A DNA stretch of 64,000 bases from Actibacterium sp. 188UL27-1 (GCF_016901225.1 NZ_JAFEUL010000012.1:62001-126000), one strand, 5' to 3'; shown: positions 36,584 through 47,058, counted from the first letter of the stretch. Numbers and translations are program-made. Notes: generated by a model not told the origin, from the letters alone.

Positions 36584-38479
36584 TCAGGGCCGGTCGTGGA
36601 AGAAATCGTAAATGGTTTGCGCCATCGCTTCCGAGATCCCATCAACCGCCTTTAGATCCGCCAGATTGGCCCGCCCCACCGCCTTGGCCGACCCGAAATG
36701 CGACAGCAACGCCCGCTTGCGCGTGGCGCCCACGCCGGGGATGTCATCCAACGGGGTTTTGCTAACCGCCTTGGCCCGCTTGGCCCGGTGGGTGCCAATG
36801 GCAAAGCGGTGCGCCTCGTCCCTAAGCCGTTGAACAAAGTACAAAATCGGGTCGTTATGGCGAAGGGCAAAAGGGCGCTGACCTTTGCGGTAGAACTCCT
36901 CTTTGCCCGCATCCCGGTCCACACCTTTGGCGACCCCGATATAGGGCACATCCTCCACCCCCAGATCACCCATGATCTCGGCCACCGCGCTGATCTGGCC
37001 CGCACCGCCATCAATCAACAGCAGATCCGGCCAAGTATCTGATTTCCGGTCAGGATCTTCCTTTAACAGGCGCTGGAACCGGCGGGTCAGTACCTCTTTC
37101 ATCATGCCGAAATCGTCGCCCGGAGTCAGTTCCGTGCCCTTGATGTTGAACTTACGGTATTGGCTCTTCATAAAGCCATCCGGCCCAGCCACGATCATCC
37201 CGCCCACCGCGTTGGTGCCTTGGATGTGAGAGTTGTCATAAACTTCAATACGTTGCGGGGGTGCGGCCAGGTCAAACGCTTCGGCCAGACCCTTCAGCAA
37301 CTTTGTCTGGGTGGCACTTTCGGCCATCTTGCGGGCAAGGCTTTCCTTGGCGTTACGCAGAGCACCCGCCACAAGCTCTTGTTTCTCACCACGTTGAGGC
37401 ACCAAAATCTCGACCTTGCGACCGAGTTTTTCGGTCAACGCCTCGACCATCAGATCCCGGTCCTCAATGTCATCGGACAGGATCACCTGCCGCGGCGGCT
37501 CCTTTCCGTCGTAGAACTGGCCCATGAAAGCCTGCAAAACCTCGGCCGCATTCTCTGTTCCCCCGGTGCGGGGATAGTAATCGCGGTTGCCCCAGTTCTG
37601 GTTCGCCCGGATGAAAAACACCTGAACGCAGGCCTGCCCACTATCCATATGGAGCGCTATGATGTCGGCCTCTGTCACGCCCTTAGGGTTGATACCTTGG
37701 GCGGATTGCACCTGGGTCAGAGCCCGGATCCTGTCGCGTAAGGCGGCGGCGCGTTCGAACTCCATCTCGGCAGAGGCGGTCTGCATTTCCTCCGCCAGTT
37801 TGGCTTGCACATTCGTGGTCTTGCCCTGCAAAAACCGTTCAGCATCAGACACTAAGGTGCCGTATTCCGCCTCAGAGATATGTCCGACACACGGCGCGCT
37901 GCACCGCTTGATCTGATACAGCAAACATGGACGGGTCCGCGCATCAAACGTCGCGTCGGTACAGTTGCGCAACAAAAACACCTTTTGCAACTGGTTCAGC
38001 GTCCGGTTCACGGCGCCAGCACTGGCGAAAGGCCCGTAATAGCTGCCCTTGTCGGCCTTGCGCCCTCTGTGCTTACGGATCTGCGGGAAGCCGTGGTCCT
38101 TGGCCACGAGAATATTCGGGAAGCTTTTATCATCACGCAACAACACATTGTAGCGCGGCTTGAGTTGCTTGATCAGGTTCTGCTCCAGCAGCAGCGCCTC
38201 AGTCTCGGTCCGGGTCGTCAGGAACATCATGCTGGCGGTTTCACGGATCATCCGGGCGATCCGCGCGGAATGTCCGGCGGGCCGTGCGTAATTTGATACG
38301 CGGGCGTGCAGACTTTTGGCCTTACCCACGTAAAGAACGCGCGCCTGCAAATCCAACATTCGATACACACCGGGCGAGTTATCTAGTGTCTTGACGTAGT
38401 TCTGGATGCAGGCGTGGCCTGTGACATCGCTTGGCCGGTCCTCTGCTACCTCAGGCTGATTTTCGATATTTTTCTCCAT
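36584..38479 (-). CDS. uvrC: Excinuclease ABC subunit C
   Basis: A 631-residue nucleotide-excision-repair nuclease. The GIY-YIG domain is at the N-terminus ([20 protein letters not shown], residues about 34-55), followed by a Cys-rich segment ([16 protein letters not shown]). The UVR motif lies near residue 215, the RNase H-like UvrC domain includes [19 protein letters not shown], and a C-terminal helix-hairpin-helix pair begins [14 protein letters not shown]. It makes the 3' and 5' incisions after damage recognition by UvrAB. Length and domains are normal. A dispersed 70-bp element begins right after its stop. Confidence 0.95.
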   Translation of the reverse strand: MEKNIENQPEVAEDRPSDVTGHACIQNYVKTLDNSPGVYRMLDLQARVLYVGKAKSLHARVSNYARPAGHSARIARMIRETASMMFLTTRTETEALLLEQNLIKQLKPRYNVLLRDDKSFPNILVAKDHGFPQIRKHRGRKADKGSYYGPFASAGAVNRTLNQLQKVFLLRNCTDATFDARTRPCLLYQIKRCSAPCVGHISEAEYGTLVSDAERFLQGKTTNVQAKLAEEMQTASAEMEFERAAALRDRIRALTQVQSAQGINPKGVTEADIIALHMDSGQACVQVFFIRANQNWGNRDYYPRTGGTENAAEVLQAFMGQFYDGKEPPRQVILSDDIEDRDLMVEALTEKLGRKVEILVPQRGEKQELVAGALRNAKESLARKMAESATQTKLLKGLAEAFDLAAPPQRIEVYDNSHIQGTNAVGGMIVAGPDGFMKSQYRKFNIKGTELTPGDDFGMMKEVLTRRFQRLLKEDPDRKSDTWPDLLLIDGGAGQISAVAEIMGDLGVEDVPYIGVAKGVDRDAGKEEFYRKGQRPFALRHNDPILYFVQRLRDEAHRFAIGTHRAKRAKAVSKTPLDDIPGVGATRKRALLSHFGSAKAVGRANLADLKAVDGISEAMAQTIYDFFHDRP

Positions 38480-38775
38480 CAGTCGGCGATTCCCCGGCCC
38501 GGCTGCCCTCTCAGATCCCGGTATGCAAGAGTAAACCTGTCCACCGTTTCTGTGGATAAGTCGGAGGAGAAGTTTTTGTCACCCCAAATTTGTCTTTCAA
38601 TTTCGGGCTTTTCCTTAATTTGCCTAAAAATTAGGCTAAGTTGGAGTGCATTGTTTTTAAAGGGAATTTTTTGTGAGCCGCACCAAGATCTTGAAAATGT
38701 TACCAAATTTCTAACACTAATGTGACAGCTTGAGGCGTAGTGCATAAGTCAACCCAATTGGTGGATCGGGCGGCT
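38480..38775. other. AT-rich spacer upstream of uvrC
   Basis: The 296-bp stretch is clearly more AT-rich than its surroundings, with a run of T-rich words from about 38570 to 38670. It contains a short hairpin GCCTAA/TTAGGC at 38622-38636. It should hold the uvrC promoter and the end of the short-chain reductase message. No gene with a credible start was found. Confidence 0.4.
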
Positions 38776-39555
38776 TTATTCCACCCCCAACACATCCGGT
38801 GTTTCCCAGCCCAGATGTTGGCCCCCGTCGATACACAGCATTTGGCCGGTCACGGTAGGCGCATCCAGAAAATATCCGACCGCAGCCGTGATGTCATCGG
38901 GATTCGCACCGCGTTCCAGTATGGTTGCGGCGCGTTGCTTGGCAAAATGCTCTGCCGATTGCCGCCCCCCCTGCAGCGTCGGGCCCGGGCCGATACCGTT
39001 GACGCGAATATCGGGCGCCAGGGCCTGTGCCGCCGTGCGGGTCAGCGCCCACAGCCCCATCTTGGCAATGGTGTAGGTCATAAATTCCGGCGTCAGTTTA
39101 TGGACGCGCTGGTCAATCATGTTCACCACCAGCCCCCCGGCCACGGGCTCACCTTGACCATCCATGCTGGCCTTCGGAGCCTGGGCGGCAAAGTTCTGGA
39201 TCAACACAAACGGCGCACGCAGGTTGGATTCCAGATGACGGTCCCAACTGTCCCGCGTCGCGGTTTCAACCGTATCGTGCTCGAAGATGGACGCATTATT
39301 GACCAGAACAGTCAGAGGGCCCTCCAAGGCCGTGGTCGCGCGGGGCACCAGGGCCTGGATTTGCTCTTCGTCCAGCAAATCGGCACGCACCGCAACAGCC
39401 GTTCGTCCCATCGCCGTTATCTGCGCCACGACCTCCTCCGCAGCCTGTGACGAACTGGCATAGTGAACGGCCACATCATGCCCTCGCTCCGCCAGATAAA
39501 GCGCAATCGCCCGGCCCAACCTTTTGCCTGCGCCGGTCACAAGTGCCTTAGCCAT
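38776..39555 (-). CDS. Short-chain reductase, pteridine-reductase-like
   Basis: A 259-residue SDR enzyme. The cofactor motif is TGAGKRLGRAIA at residue 8, NNAS is near residue 88, and the active-site pair is YTIAK near residue 163. TGAxKRxGxxIA and the charged residue after the first strand are typical of pteridine reductase/FolM-like SDRs, which reduce dihydropterins with NADPH. Other short-chain reductases cannot be excluded. The ATG at 39555 overlaps the exchanger stop by 8 bp and is preferred to a GTG six bases upstream. Confidence 0.8.
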   Translation of the reverse strand: MAKALVTGAGKRLGRAIALYLAERGHDVAVHYASSSQAAEEVVAQITAMGRTAVAVRADLLDEEQIQALVPRATTALEGPLTVLVNNASIFEHDTVETATRDSWDRHLESNLRAPFVLIQNFAAQAPKASMDGQGEPVAGGLVVNMIDQRVHKLTPEFMTYTIAKMGLWALTRTAAQALAPDIRVNGIGPGPTLQGGRQSAEHFAKQRAATILERGANPDDITAAVGYFLDAPTVTGQMLCIDGGQHLGWETPDVLGVE

Positions 39556-40519
39556 GCCCACCCTCGTAAAAAATCACGGTCATCAAATAAATCGCGTAAA
39601 GCGTCGTGAAGACAATACCGATCGTCCGACCCATGTTACGACCACGAAACACGAAGGGCAGCAGAAGGAGCGAGGCTGCCAGCATCACCCACAGGTCGAA
39701 CTGCAGTACGCCCATGGGGACTGGGATCTCCCCCACCAGCGCCGTGATACCGATTATGGCCAGCAGGTTGAACATGTTCGACCCAATCACGTTGCCCAGG
39801 GCCACATCCGCCTGGCGGCGCAGCGCGGCCATAACGGTCGTGGCGAGTTCAGGCATCGACGTGCCGATGGCGACAAGGGTCAGCCCGATTACCGTGTCGG
39901 AGACATGGAGCGCCTTGGCAATCCGCATAGAACTATCCACCAACAGGTCAGCGCCAAGGGGTAAACCGATCATGCCAAGGACAAGGAACAGGGCGATCTT
40001 CCAGCCTTCGACCGACGGATCCGCCCCCTCGACCTCATCTTCCTCGGGCATGTCCCGGCCATTGCGACGATGGCTGCGAGCGGTGAGAAAGGCATCATAC
40101 AGAACAAATCCAAGTGCCCCCAACAGGATAAGGCCGTGGATCCAACTGATGGGCCCAAGAAAGGCCACGACCATGAAAAGCAGCGTCGCACTGATCATGA
40201 ATGTGTAGGTCTTGCGGGTCTCGCAGGCACCCGTATCAAGCCCCGCCATCAACGCTGGCACACCCAGCACCAATAGGACGTTGGCGATGTTCGAGCCGAC
40301 CACGTTGCCAATGGCGATGCCAGGCACGTCTTCTAACACGGCCTGGATGGAAATGAGCAATTCCGGTGCCGACGTCCCAAAAGCCACGATGGTCAATGAG
40401 ACCAGCAGGGCAGGTACACCGACGCGCAAGGCCAGGTTGACGGCCCCCTTAACCAATGCGTCGCCTGCCAGAAGAAGGATCACCAGCCCCAGGACCGCCA
40501 GGCCGATATCAAGGATCAT
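39548..40519 (-). CDS. CaCA-family sodium/calcium exchanger
   Basis: A 323-residue membrane protein with two inverted alpha repeats, AFGTSAPELLISIQAVL near residue 48 and AIGTSMPELATTVMAALR near residue 232. Each is followed by GNVxGSNxxNxL. This is the YrbG/MaX-like prokaryotic Na/Ca exchanger family with ten helices and an acidic cytoplasmic loop (DMPEEDEVEG). The start at 40519 overlaps the stop of the 55-residue zinc-ribbon gene as ATGA. Confidence 0.88.
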   Translation of the reverse strand: MILDIGLAVLGLVILLLAGDALVKGAVNLALRVGVPALLVSLTIVAFGTSAPELLISIQAVLEDVPGIAIGNVVGSNIANVLLVLGVPALMAGLDTGACETRKTYTFMISATLLFMVVAFLGPISWIHGLILLGALGFVLYDAFLTARSHRRNGRDMPEEDEVEGADPSVEGWKIALFLVLGMIGLPLGADLLVDSSMRIAKALHVSDTVIGLTLVAIGTSMPELATTVMAALRRQADVALGNVIGSNMFNLLAIIGITALVGEIPVPMGVLQFDLWVMLAASLLLLPFVFRGRNMGRTIGIVFTTLYAIYLMTVIFYEGGHG

Positions 40520-40683
40520 CCGCGACCTTTCCCACAGGCACAGGGACCGGTTCCGATCAACGGGGCCTTGCAATGGTGACAGATCCGTTGCGATTTCCGC
40601 AACAGGCGCGGCGCGCGCAATTTGCCGAACATGGCCAATACGGCCATCCCGATCAGGAAAAATGTGACAATTTTAACCAGCAC
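40516..40683 (-). CDS. 55-residue membrane-anchored zinc-ribbon protein
   Basis: A small protein starting GTG at 40683, 1 bp after the S49 peptidase stop, and ending in TGA at 40516-40518 that overlaps the exchanger ATG. It has an N-terminal hydrophobic helix (IVTFFLIGMAVLAMF), a basic linker (LRAPRLLRKSQR), and two Cys pairs, ICHHC and PCACGKG, that can bind zinc. The tight spacing on both sides and the ordered Cys pattern support a real gene despite its size. The function is unknown; an adaptor or regulator of the neighbouring membrane peptidase or exchanger is conceivable. Confidence 0.75.
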   Translation of the reverse strand: MLVKIVTFFLIGMAVLAMFGKLRAPRLLRKSQRICHHCKAPLIGTGPCACGKGRG

Positions 40684-40684
40684 G

Positions 40685-41467
40685 TCAGAGGCCGTACCGG
40701 GCCCAAAGGGCGCGTTCTTCGACCTGCCCGATCACCTGCGCTCCGAACCGGGACAAGAGCGACTTGCGAGGACCGTAGATCGTGAACTTGACCTTTTTGC
40801 CAAAGCGGTCCTGCATGACGGGCTTGAGGTGACCAACGGCGTCGACCAACCCGACCTCGATCGCGCTGCCGCCCACCCAGATCTCCCCGGTGAACAGATC
40901 ACGGCCCTCTGGCAGTTTTGCGCCGCGCCGTTCGGTGACCTGGGTGATGAAGTTTGCGTGGATCTTTTCCTGTAGATCCTTGAGCCGCGCGATATCTTCG
41001 GGTTTTTCGGGCCGGAACGGATCCATGAAGCTTTTCGAGTTGCCCGCCGTGTGAACCCGGCGTTCCACACCATAGCGTTCGATCAGTTCGTGGAACCCGA
41101 AACCGGCCGAAATTACCCCGATGGAGCCGACGATGGAGTTGCTATCGACAAAGATTTCATCGGCAGCCGTGGCGAGCCAGTATCCGCCAGAGGCTGCAAC
41201 ATCCTCTACAAAGGCAAAGACCGGGATCTTTTTCTCGTCCGCCAGCCGACGGATCCGCGCGGCGATCAGCGCCGATTGTGCCGGGGATCCCCCCGGGGAG
41301 TTCAACACCAGCGCCACTGCTTTGGGTTTTCCGCGGGAGAACGCCTTTTCAATGGCACCGCTGATACCTTCATCATTCAGGCCACGGGGACCGGCAGCAA
41401 TCATGCCGCTCAGACGTACGACAGCCACCACCGGATCGGAGGACATAAACGGGATAAAGCGCTTCAT
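40685..41467 (-). CDS. S49-family membrane signal-peptide peptidase
   Basis: A 260-residue peptidase of the SppA/S49 family. The nucleophile Ser lies in VEDVAASGGYWLATAADEI near residue 110, after the NSPGGSPAQSALIA loop. The Lys of the dyad is probably in the GNSKSFMDPFRPEK segment. It is a half-size SppA, assembling from single domains. Such enzymes degrade cleaved signal peptides at the membrane. ATG 41467 is taken as the start because similarity begins there. Confidence 0.85.
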   Translation of the reverse strand: MKRFIPFMSSDPVVAVVRLSGMIAAGPRGLNDEGISGAIEKAFSRGKPKAVALVLNSPGGSPAQSALIAARIRRLADEKKIPVFAFVEDVAASGGYWLATAADEIFVDSNSIVGSIGVISAGFGFHELIERYGVERRVHTAGNSKSFMDPFRPEKPEDIARLKDLQEKIHANFITQVTERRGAKLPEGRDLFTGEIWVGGSAIEVGLVDAVGHLKPVMQDRFGKKVKFTIYGPRKSLLSRFGAQVIGQVEERALWARYGL

Positions 41468-41600
41468 GCGACGCGATGTAGGACTGCCGCTACCCGACAA
41501 CAAGGTCGCGATTGAAATGGTATACCAGCCATGGGGATACTGTTGCCCGGATGCATGTCTCGACAATTATTTGGCGCAATGGCTTGTTGGCACTGGGGAA

Positions 41601-43082
41601 TCAATAGGCCTGACATCCCTTGACCGCGCGGGTCCAGGCGCCGTAACGCACGCCGCGATCTGCCAGCGCCATTTGCGGCACAAAGCGGTGGTCGCGGTCC
41701 CAAGTTTGCGCGAATTCGGCCTGAGCGGGATACAGACCTGCGCGCATGCCAGCGATCCAGGCGACGCCAAGCGCAGTGGTTTCAAGCACGCGGGGCCGAT
41801 CAACCTGAGCGCCTGTTATATCGGCAAGAAACTGCATCGTCCAATCGCTGACGGTCATGCCGCCGTCGACCCGCAGGACAGAGCCCACGTCGTTTTCCTC
41901 CCAATCGGACTTCATCGCCTCAATCAGATCGCGGGTCTGGTAGCCCACACTCTCAAGGGCGGCTCGGGCGATCTCCTCCGGGCCGGTATTACGGGTTAGG
42001 CCAAAGATCGCGCCGCGGGCATTGGCATCCCAGTACGGCGCACCAAGGCCGGTGAAAGCGGGCACCATGATCACCTGCTGGCCGTCATCAGCGGCCTGGG
42101 CCAGATCACCGGTCGCACCGGCCGTGTCCACGATCCGCAGCCCATCGCGCAGCCATTGGACCGCGGCACCCGCCACAAAGATCGATCCTTCAAGCGCATA
42201 GGTCACATGTCCCTCAAGGCTGTAGGCGATGGTGCCCAAAAGGCGGTTGCCGCTTTCGATCAAGGTGTCGCCGGTATTCAGCAAGGCAAAGCAGCCGGTG
42301 CCGTAGGTCGATTTCAGCATGCCCGGCTCAAAGCAGGCCTGGCCCACTGTGGCGGCCTGTTGATCGCCAGCCACACCCTGAATCGGGGTCTGGCCGCCCA
42401 AAAGGTCGGTTATCCCGAAATCGGCATCACATCCTCTCACCTCCGGCAAAAGCGCCATCGGGATATCGAGCATCGCGCAGATCTCGGCATCCCATTGCCC
42501 ATCGCGAATATTGTAAAGCAGGGTCCGCGCGGCGTTGGTGGCATCGGTGACATGGACGGCACCACCGGTCATATGCCAGATCAGCCAGGTATCGACCGTG
42601 CCAAAAGCCAGCTCTCCAGCCGCCGCCCGGTCGCGGGCACCGTCGATTTCATCAAGCAGCCAAGCCAATTTCGTGCCACTGAAATAGGGATCAAGCAAAA
42701 GCCCCGTTTTCTGGCGAACCATCGGCTCATGACCGGCCTCTTTCAGCGTCTCGCACATGGCGGCAGTGCGCCGGTCCTGCCAGACAATGGCATTGTGGAG
42801 CGGCGCGCCCGTCTTGCGATCCCATAGGAGCGTTGTTTCGCGCTGGTTAGTGATCCCAATCGCTGCAACATCCATGGCTGTGGCCCCGGCCTGGGCCATC
42901 ACGGCCGCACAGGTGCGCCGGGTTGTGTGCCACAGATCCATCGCATCATGCTCAACCCAGCCCGACGCGGGAAAATGCTGTGCGAACTCCTCTTGGGCCT
43001 GGTGGGCGGGCCGCAACTGCTGATCGAACAGAATGGCCCGTGTTGATGTTGTTCCCTGGTCGATGGCCAAGACATAGGTCAT
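41601..43082 (-). CDS. glpK: Glycerol kinase
   Basis: A 493-residue FGGY kinase that phosphorylates glycerol to glycerol 3-phosphate. It starts [18 protein letters not shown]. Substrate contacts appear in [11 protein letters not shown] and in the region around [11 protein letters not shown]. The ATPase core has [14 protein letters not shown], and the FGGY signature 2 region is [20 protein letters not shown]. The start at 43082 follows GGAGGAG. It is divergent from an orphan ABC binding-protein gene across 257 bp; no other glp genes are in the window. Confidence 0.94.
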   Translation of the reverse strand: MTYVLAIDQGTTSTRAILFDQQLRPAHQAQEEFAQHFPASGWVEHDAMDLWHTTRRTCAAVMAQAGATAMDVAAIGITNQRETTLLWDRKTGAPLHNAIVWQDRRTAAMCETLKEAGHEPMVRQKTGLLLDPYFSGTKLAWLLDEIDGARDRAAAGELAFGTVDTWLIWHMTGGAVHVTDATNAARTLLYNIRDGQWDAEICAMLDIPMALLPEVRGCDADFGITDLLGGQTPIQGVAGDQQAATVGQACFEPGMLKSTYGTGCFALLNTGDTLIESGNRLLGTIAYSLEGHVTYALEGSIFVAGAAVQWLRDGLRIVDTAGATGDLAQAADDGQQVIMVPAFTGLGAPYWDANARGAIFGLTRNTGPEEIARAALESVGYQTRDLIEAMKSDWEENDVGSVLRVDGGMTVSDWTMQFLADITGAQVDRPRVLETTALGVAWIAGMRAGLYPAQAEFAQTWDRDHRFVPQMALADRGVRYGAWTRAVKGCQAY

Positions 43083-43339
43083 GCGCGTCTCCTCCCTGCG
43101 CGGTGTTGCCGCACACTGCGATCTGCGCAACCGGGCTGCAAGCCGGAACCCGCAGGGAACGCAGAGCCAGATGCACCATTTGGTTGCACTCGGACCTGAT
43201 TCCATGCCTGATGGTGGGGTCGCTGACGCTTACCATCGGGTTGAAGCTGCCAGAACAGGATCACGCGACACCGATGCCGTCCGGCCACGGACCGCACAAA
43301 TCCCAAATTATCGTTACACCCGCCAGGAGGATTCTCCAG
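43083..43339. promoter_or_regulatory. Divergent promoter region, glpK / binding-protein gene
   Basis: The 257-bp spacer carries the glpK ribosome-binding site at its left end and AGGAGG (43325-43330) for the binding-protein gene at its right end. Both promoters must lie here. I see no clear operator dyad. Confidence 0.5.
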
Positions 43340-45001
43340 ATGACCAATCGTGATATGCAACCACCCAATCATCCCGCCGTAACGGCCTATGCCGCTGAGG
43401 TACAAGCAGGGACGCTCTCGCGGCGAGAGTTCCTGAGCCACGCCACGGCGTTGGGCGTCAGCGCCACGACAGCGTACGGCTTGATTGGGGCCGCCACGCC
43501 GGCCCGCGCCGAAAGTCATATGCAAGATGGCGGAACGCTGCGGATCGAAAGCACGGTCAAGGCCATGAAGGATCCGCGTACCTATGACTGGCCGCAAATG
43601 TCCAACTTCTCGCGCGGGTGGCTGGAATACCTGGTGGAGTATAACAGCGACGGCACCTTCCGCGGCATCCTTCTGGAAAGCTGGGAGGTGAATGACGACG
43701 CCACTGAGTACACCCTGAAGGTGCGCGAAGGTGTAACCTGGAACAATGGTGATGCCTTCACCGCCCAAGACGTAGCCAGCAATATCGAGCGTTGGTGTGA
43801 CCGCAGCGTCGAAGGCAATTCAATGGCGAGCCGCATGGCGTCCCTGATCGACGAAGAAACGGGTGTTGCCCGCGAAGGTGCGATTACAATCGTCGATGAC
43901 ACCACCATCACGCTGGTGCCTGGCAGCCCCGATATCACGCTGATCGCCGGTTTTTCTGACTATCCAGCTGCCATCGTCCACAGCTCCTTCCGGGGTGATC
44001 CGCTGGACAACCCAATCGGCACCGGCCCCTACTTGCCTGCAGAGTTCGAGGTCGGCGTGCGTGCCGTTCTGGTGAAGAACGAAAATCATGACTGGTGGGG
44101 CAAGGGCGTCATCGGTGAGGCAAAGCTGGACCGGATCGAATATCTGGATTTCGGAACCGACCAGGCCTCCATCGTGGCGGCAGTCGATTCCGATGAAGTC
44201 GACATGATCTATGAAAGTCTTGGCGAGTTCATCGAGATTTTCGATGCAATCGAATGGACAAAATCCGAAGCCGTCACAGCCAACACGCTCGTCATTCGCA
44301 CCAATCAAACGGCCGAGGTAGAGGGGAACAAACCATACGAAGATGTTCGTGTGCGCAAGGCCCTGGCCATGGCCGTGGATAATGCGGTCTGCCTTGAGAT
44401 TGGTTATGCCGATCTGGGTGTCGTGGCGCAAAACCACCATGTCTGCCCGATCCACCCCGAATATGCCGAGGTGGAGCCACCGGTCTTTGATCCAGTGGCC
44501 GCCAAGGCGATGATGGATGAAGCAGGTTTGGGCGATTATGAGCATGAACTGATCTCAATCGATGACGACTGGCGCAAGAACACGACCGATGCCGTGGCCG
44601 CCCAGTTGCGGGATGCGGGTTTCAATATCAAACGCACCATTCTGCCCGGGAATACTTTCTGGAACGATTGGGCGAAATATCCGTTCTCGACCACCGACTG
44701 GGCACAGCGGCCATTGGGCGTTCAGGTCCTGGCCCTGGCCTATAAATCGGGCGAACCCTGGAATGAGGCTGGGTTCTCCAACCCCGATTTCGACGCGGCC
44801 CTGACCGAGGCGCTGGCCATCGCAGATGCCGACAAGCGGCGCGAGACAATGACGACGCTGCAAAAGATCATGCAAGACGAAGGCGTGGTCATTCAGCCCT
44901 ACTGGCGGTCAACCTATCGCCACCATAGGGAAGGCGTGATCGGAGCCGAGATGCACCCGACGTTCGAGATCCACGTTTACAAACTGGGTCTGGCCGCCTG
45001 A
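43340..45001 (+). CDS. Family 5 ABC substrate-binding protein, Tat-exported
   Basis: A 553-residue periplasmic binding protein of the SBP_bac_5 (peptide/opine/nickel) family. It has a twin-arginine signal ([14 protein letters not shown], residues about 29-42) ending near PARA. The family core includes [20 protein letters not shown] and the [10 protein letters not shown]-like [14 protein letters not shown]. It begins after AGGAGG at 43340. No DppB/C/D/F-type permease or ATPase genes follow, so it is an orphan in this window. A GC-rich hairpin lies just after its stop. The ligand is unknown; the divergent glpK gene is not enough to assign glycerol compounds. Confidence 0.85.
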   Translation: MTNRDMQPPNHPAVTAYAAEVQAGTLSRREFLSHATALGVSATTAYGLIGAATPARAESHMQDGGTLRIESTVKAMKDPRTYDWPQMSNFSRGWLEYLVEYNSDGTFRGILLESWEVNDDATEYTLKVREGVTWNNGDAFTAQDVASNIERWCDRSVEGNSMASRMASLIDEETGVAREGAITIVDDTTITLVPGSPDITLIAGFSDYPAAIVHSSFRGDPLDNPIGTGPYLPAEFEVGVRAVLVKNENHDWWGKGVIGEAKLDRIEYLDFGTDQASIVAAVDSDEVDMIYESLGEFIEIFDAIEWTKSEAVTANTLVIRTNQTAEVEGNKPYEDVRVRKALAMAVDNAVCLEIGYADLGVVAQNHHVCPIHPEYAEVEPPVFDPVAAKAMMDEAGLGDYEHELISIDDDWRKNTTDAVAAQLRDAGFNIKRTILPGNTFWNDWAKYPFSTTDWAQRPLGVQVLALAYKSGEPWNEAGFSNPDFDAALTEALAIADADKRRETMTTLQKIMQDEGVVIQPYWRSTYRHHREGVIGAEMHPTFEIHVYKLGLAA

Positions 45002-45010
45002 CACAAATAG

Positions 45011-45034
45011 GCCCGCGGTGCCCACGCCGCGGGC
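45011..45034 (+). terminator. GC-rich hairpin after the orphan binding-protein gene
   Basis: The perfect 8-bp stem GCCCGCGG/CCGCGGGC (45011-45018 with 45027-45034) lies 9 bp beyond the stop. The following AATTCT is only weakly T-rich, so termination may be Rho-assisted. Confidence 0.55.
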
Positions 45035-45207
45035 AATTCTCACATAAAGGGATCTTCGGCGCAGCGGTTGGCCCGATTGCTTCGCAAGAGCGTAGTTTCG
45101 CGACAGTGAACCATATCGCAGCCGCCCCAATGCATGGGTGTTGTCGCAACCTTGAAATTTGGTTCTTCGCTTGAAATATGGCACGTTACCGTTGCTAAGG
45201 ATGCGCT

Positions 45208-45548
45208 ATGGGCCTGCGCACCATACTGAAATACCTGTTGGACGCGCATTTCGACGGCGCGAGTGGCGGTTCCGGAGGCGGCCTTGGTTGGCGGCAAACG
45301 GTTCCATGCGCTAAGCGGCCAAACCTTTGAAAAAAGAATTAGTTTTGGACTTGAGCGCGTATGTCGGCATCCGCAGCACGGGGTTCTCTCACTTTGCGGG
45401 TCAGGTCCATGCGTTTGAACCGCATCCGATAAATTTTGACTTCCTCGGTCACACCGCGGGTCAGCGCCCAAATATCAAACCGATCAACACAGCAATTTTG
45501 AAGGCGCTGGGTGTTCGATGCCGACGTTTGGTGGTGCAATCCGTTTGA
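45208..45548 (+). pseudogene. FkbM-family methyltransferase remnant
   Basis: A short frame at 45327-45548 reads VLDLSAYVGIRSTGF, HFAGQVHAFEPHPINFDFL and NIKPINTAI. These match the SAM-binding core of FkbM-type methyltransferases (DVGANIG, VHAFEPHP, NxxxxNxAI). The first motif is corrupted (LSAYVG), the N-terminal part lies in another frame from 45208, and stops interrupt both ends. Similarity stops soon after the core, though the same frame stays protein-like for another 40 codons beyond the stop. This is a decayed gene rather than a functional enzyme, lying in an otherwise gene-free 837-bp gap. Confidence 0.6.
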
Positions 45549-45780
45549 TCGAGGGAAGGCATGCACGTTTGGGCAGGTTCATCACTGGGGCGCCATCGAT
45601 ATGATGAAAATTTTCGGCGGCCGAACACGTGGAGAAAGGCCGTCATGATCGCCGCGCACTATCTCGAGCGGCATTGCTTGTGACAAGCAATGGGGAGATG
45701 CCAGCCGGTACAAACGCCGATCTTATTTGAGATCCCACGCTCACGAATGACACAGGGCCGGCCCCTATGAATACAATGAC
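45549..45780. other. Non-coding remainder of the 837-bp gap
   Basis: No intact gene is seen here. It may contain the rest of the FkbM remnant (fragments such as AGSSLGRHRYD up to about 45680). It ends at the terminator of the sugar-transporter operon. Confidence 0.4.
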
Positions 45781-45816
45781 AAAAAAGCCCCCAGGATATC
45801 AGATCGCGGGGGCTTT
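45781..45816 (-). terminator. Intrinsic terminator of the double sugar-ABC operon
   Basis: AAAGCCCCC/GGGGGCTTT (45784-45792 with 45808-45816, 15-nt loop) is followed on the minus strand by TTTTTT. It lies about 23 bp past the stop of the last operon gene. The plus-strand side ends in TTT only, so it works mainly leftward. Confidence 0.82.
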
Positions 45817-45838
45817 AACACCGTTTAGCTTGTCATGG

Positions 45839-46981
45839 TCAGCGGCTGAGCGCACCGACACCCGAGAAGCGGAACGCCTCTTGTTCCAGCCCGTCGATCT
45901 CTTCGGCGCTCATCTGATCATGGGCGACCGTGATACGACCCAGGAACACAAGCGGCAACTCATCAGCGCGGCCTTCCAGATCAGCCTTGATCGCTTCGGC
46001 CGTGGCCGCACCCACATCGTCACCCATGCGCATGGGCGTGGCATCCAACTCGCCGCGGCGGATCGCGTCAAGCTCAAGGCCCGTCCCACCCCAACCGGTT
46101 GAGAAGATCTCCTTCTCCTTTCCCATCGCCACCTGCGCCTCGACGCTGCCCATCGCCATGGCGGTGTTGGCGTTGTGGATGATGGTGGCCTCCGGATAGG
46201 CCTGCATGATCAGGCTGGTACCTTCAAAACCGCCCTCGCTTTGATATTCGCCGTAATGCTCATAGGCGGTTGTCCAGCCGCCCTTTTCCTCAACGCAGGC
46301 CTTGAAATCACCCGAACGCTGGTTGTCGGTGATGCCGGGAATGCCGCGGTTCATGGCCATGGTCACGCCCTCACCCAGCCGTCCTAGCATGTATTCACAC
46401 ATGGTCAGGGCACCAGCGGCAGAGGAGAAATCAAACCACGCATCGGGCTGCGTCTTCAGGTCTTTGAGCGGCGTATGGAACGCCCAGACATAGGTGCTGA
46501 ACCCCTCATTGGCAGCCAGCTTGTCAATATTGTCAGCCTGGATGGCCAGTTCCGACGGACCAAAGATGACGTAATCGTAGAGGTCAGCGTCCTGTTCGAC
46601 CTGGCTTGCATAGGTCGACTGCAGCGAATGTTCGATCTGTCGGCTTGCAAATTCCGTCGTTTCATAGGTGATGCCCAACTGGTCCAGCCGCTTGGTCAGG
46701 GCCAGATAGTTGCGCGCCCAAAAGTCCGACGTGTCAGCCGACGGGTAGATCAGTGCAATCTGAACCGGTGCCTCTTGTGTCCCAGCAAAGGCGATGGCTT
46801 CGGAACCCACCACCTCTTGCAGGGCTTCCAGCTTGCCCTCGGCATTCACCTCATCCGGGACCCAGTAGTCACGGTCGGCGATATCGGGCAATTCGTTCAG
46901 TGGCAGGGCGCTGTGGCCGTCGGCAAAGGCCGCGCAGGATAGCAAAACGGCTGTGAGCGCCGTGGTTGTCAAGATCTTCAT
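45839..46981 (-). CDS. Sugar-type ABC substrate-binding protein (importer 2)
   Basis: A 380-residue exported binding protein. The signal peptide is ILTTTALTAVLLSCAAFADG. The type I periplasmic fold includes VQIALIYPSADTSDFWARNY and IIHNANTAMAMGSVEA, the latter in the place of the usual NDxxAxGxxxA motif of ribose-family proteins. It is the last gene of the six-gene operon and pairs with the permease and single-domain ATPase just before it. Its ligand-binding residues differ from standard ribose or xylose proteins, so the sugar is unknown. Confidence 0.8.
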   Translation of the reverse strand: MKILTTTALTAVLLSCAAFADGHSALPLNELPDIADRDYWVPDEVNAEGKLEALQEVVGSEAIAFAGTQEAPVQIALIYPSADTSDFWARNYLALTKRLDQLGITYETTEFASRQIEHSLQSTYASQVEQDADLYDYVIFGPSELAIQADNIDKLAANEGFSTYVWAFHTPLKDLKTQPDAWFDFSSAAGALTMCEYMLGRLGEGVTMAMNRGIPGITDNQRSGDFKACVEEKGGWTTAYEHYGEYQSEGGFEGTSLIMQAYPEATIIHNANTAMAMGSVEAQVAMGKEKEIFSTGWGGTGLELDAIRRGELDATPMRMGDDVGAATAEAIKADLEGRADELPLVFLGRITVAHDQMSAEEIDGLEQEAFRFSGVGALSR

Positions 46982-47058
46982 GGTAGTCCTCCCAATGGTG
47001 GTAATCGCGGATATGTCTCATTCCGCCGGACCCGCGATGCCCGGGGGATTTATTGTGG

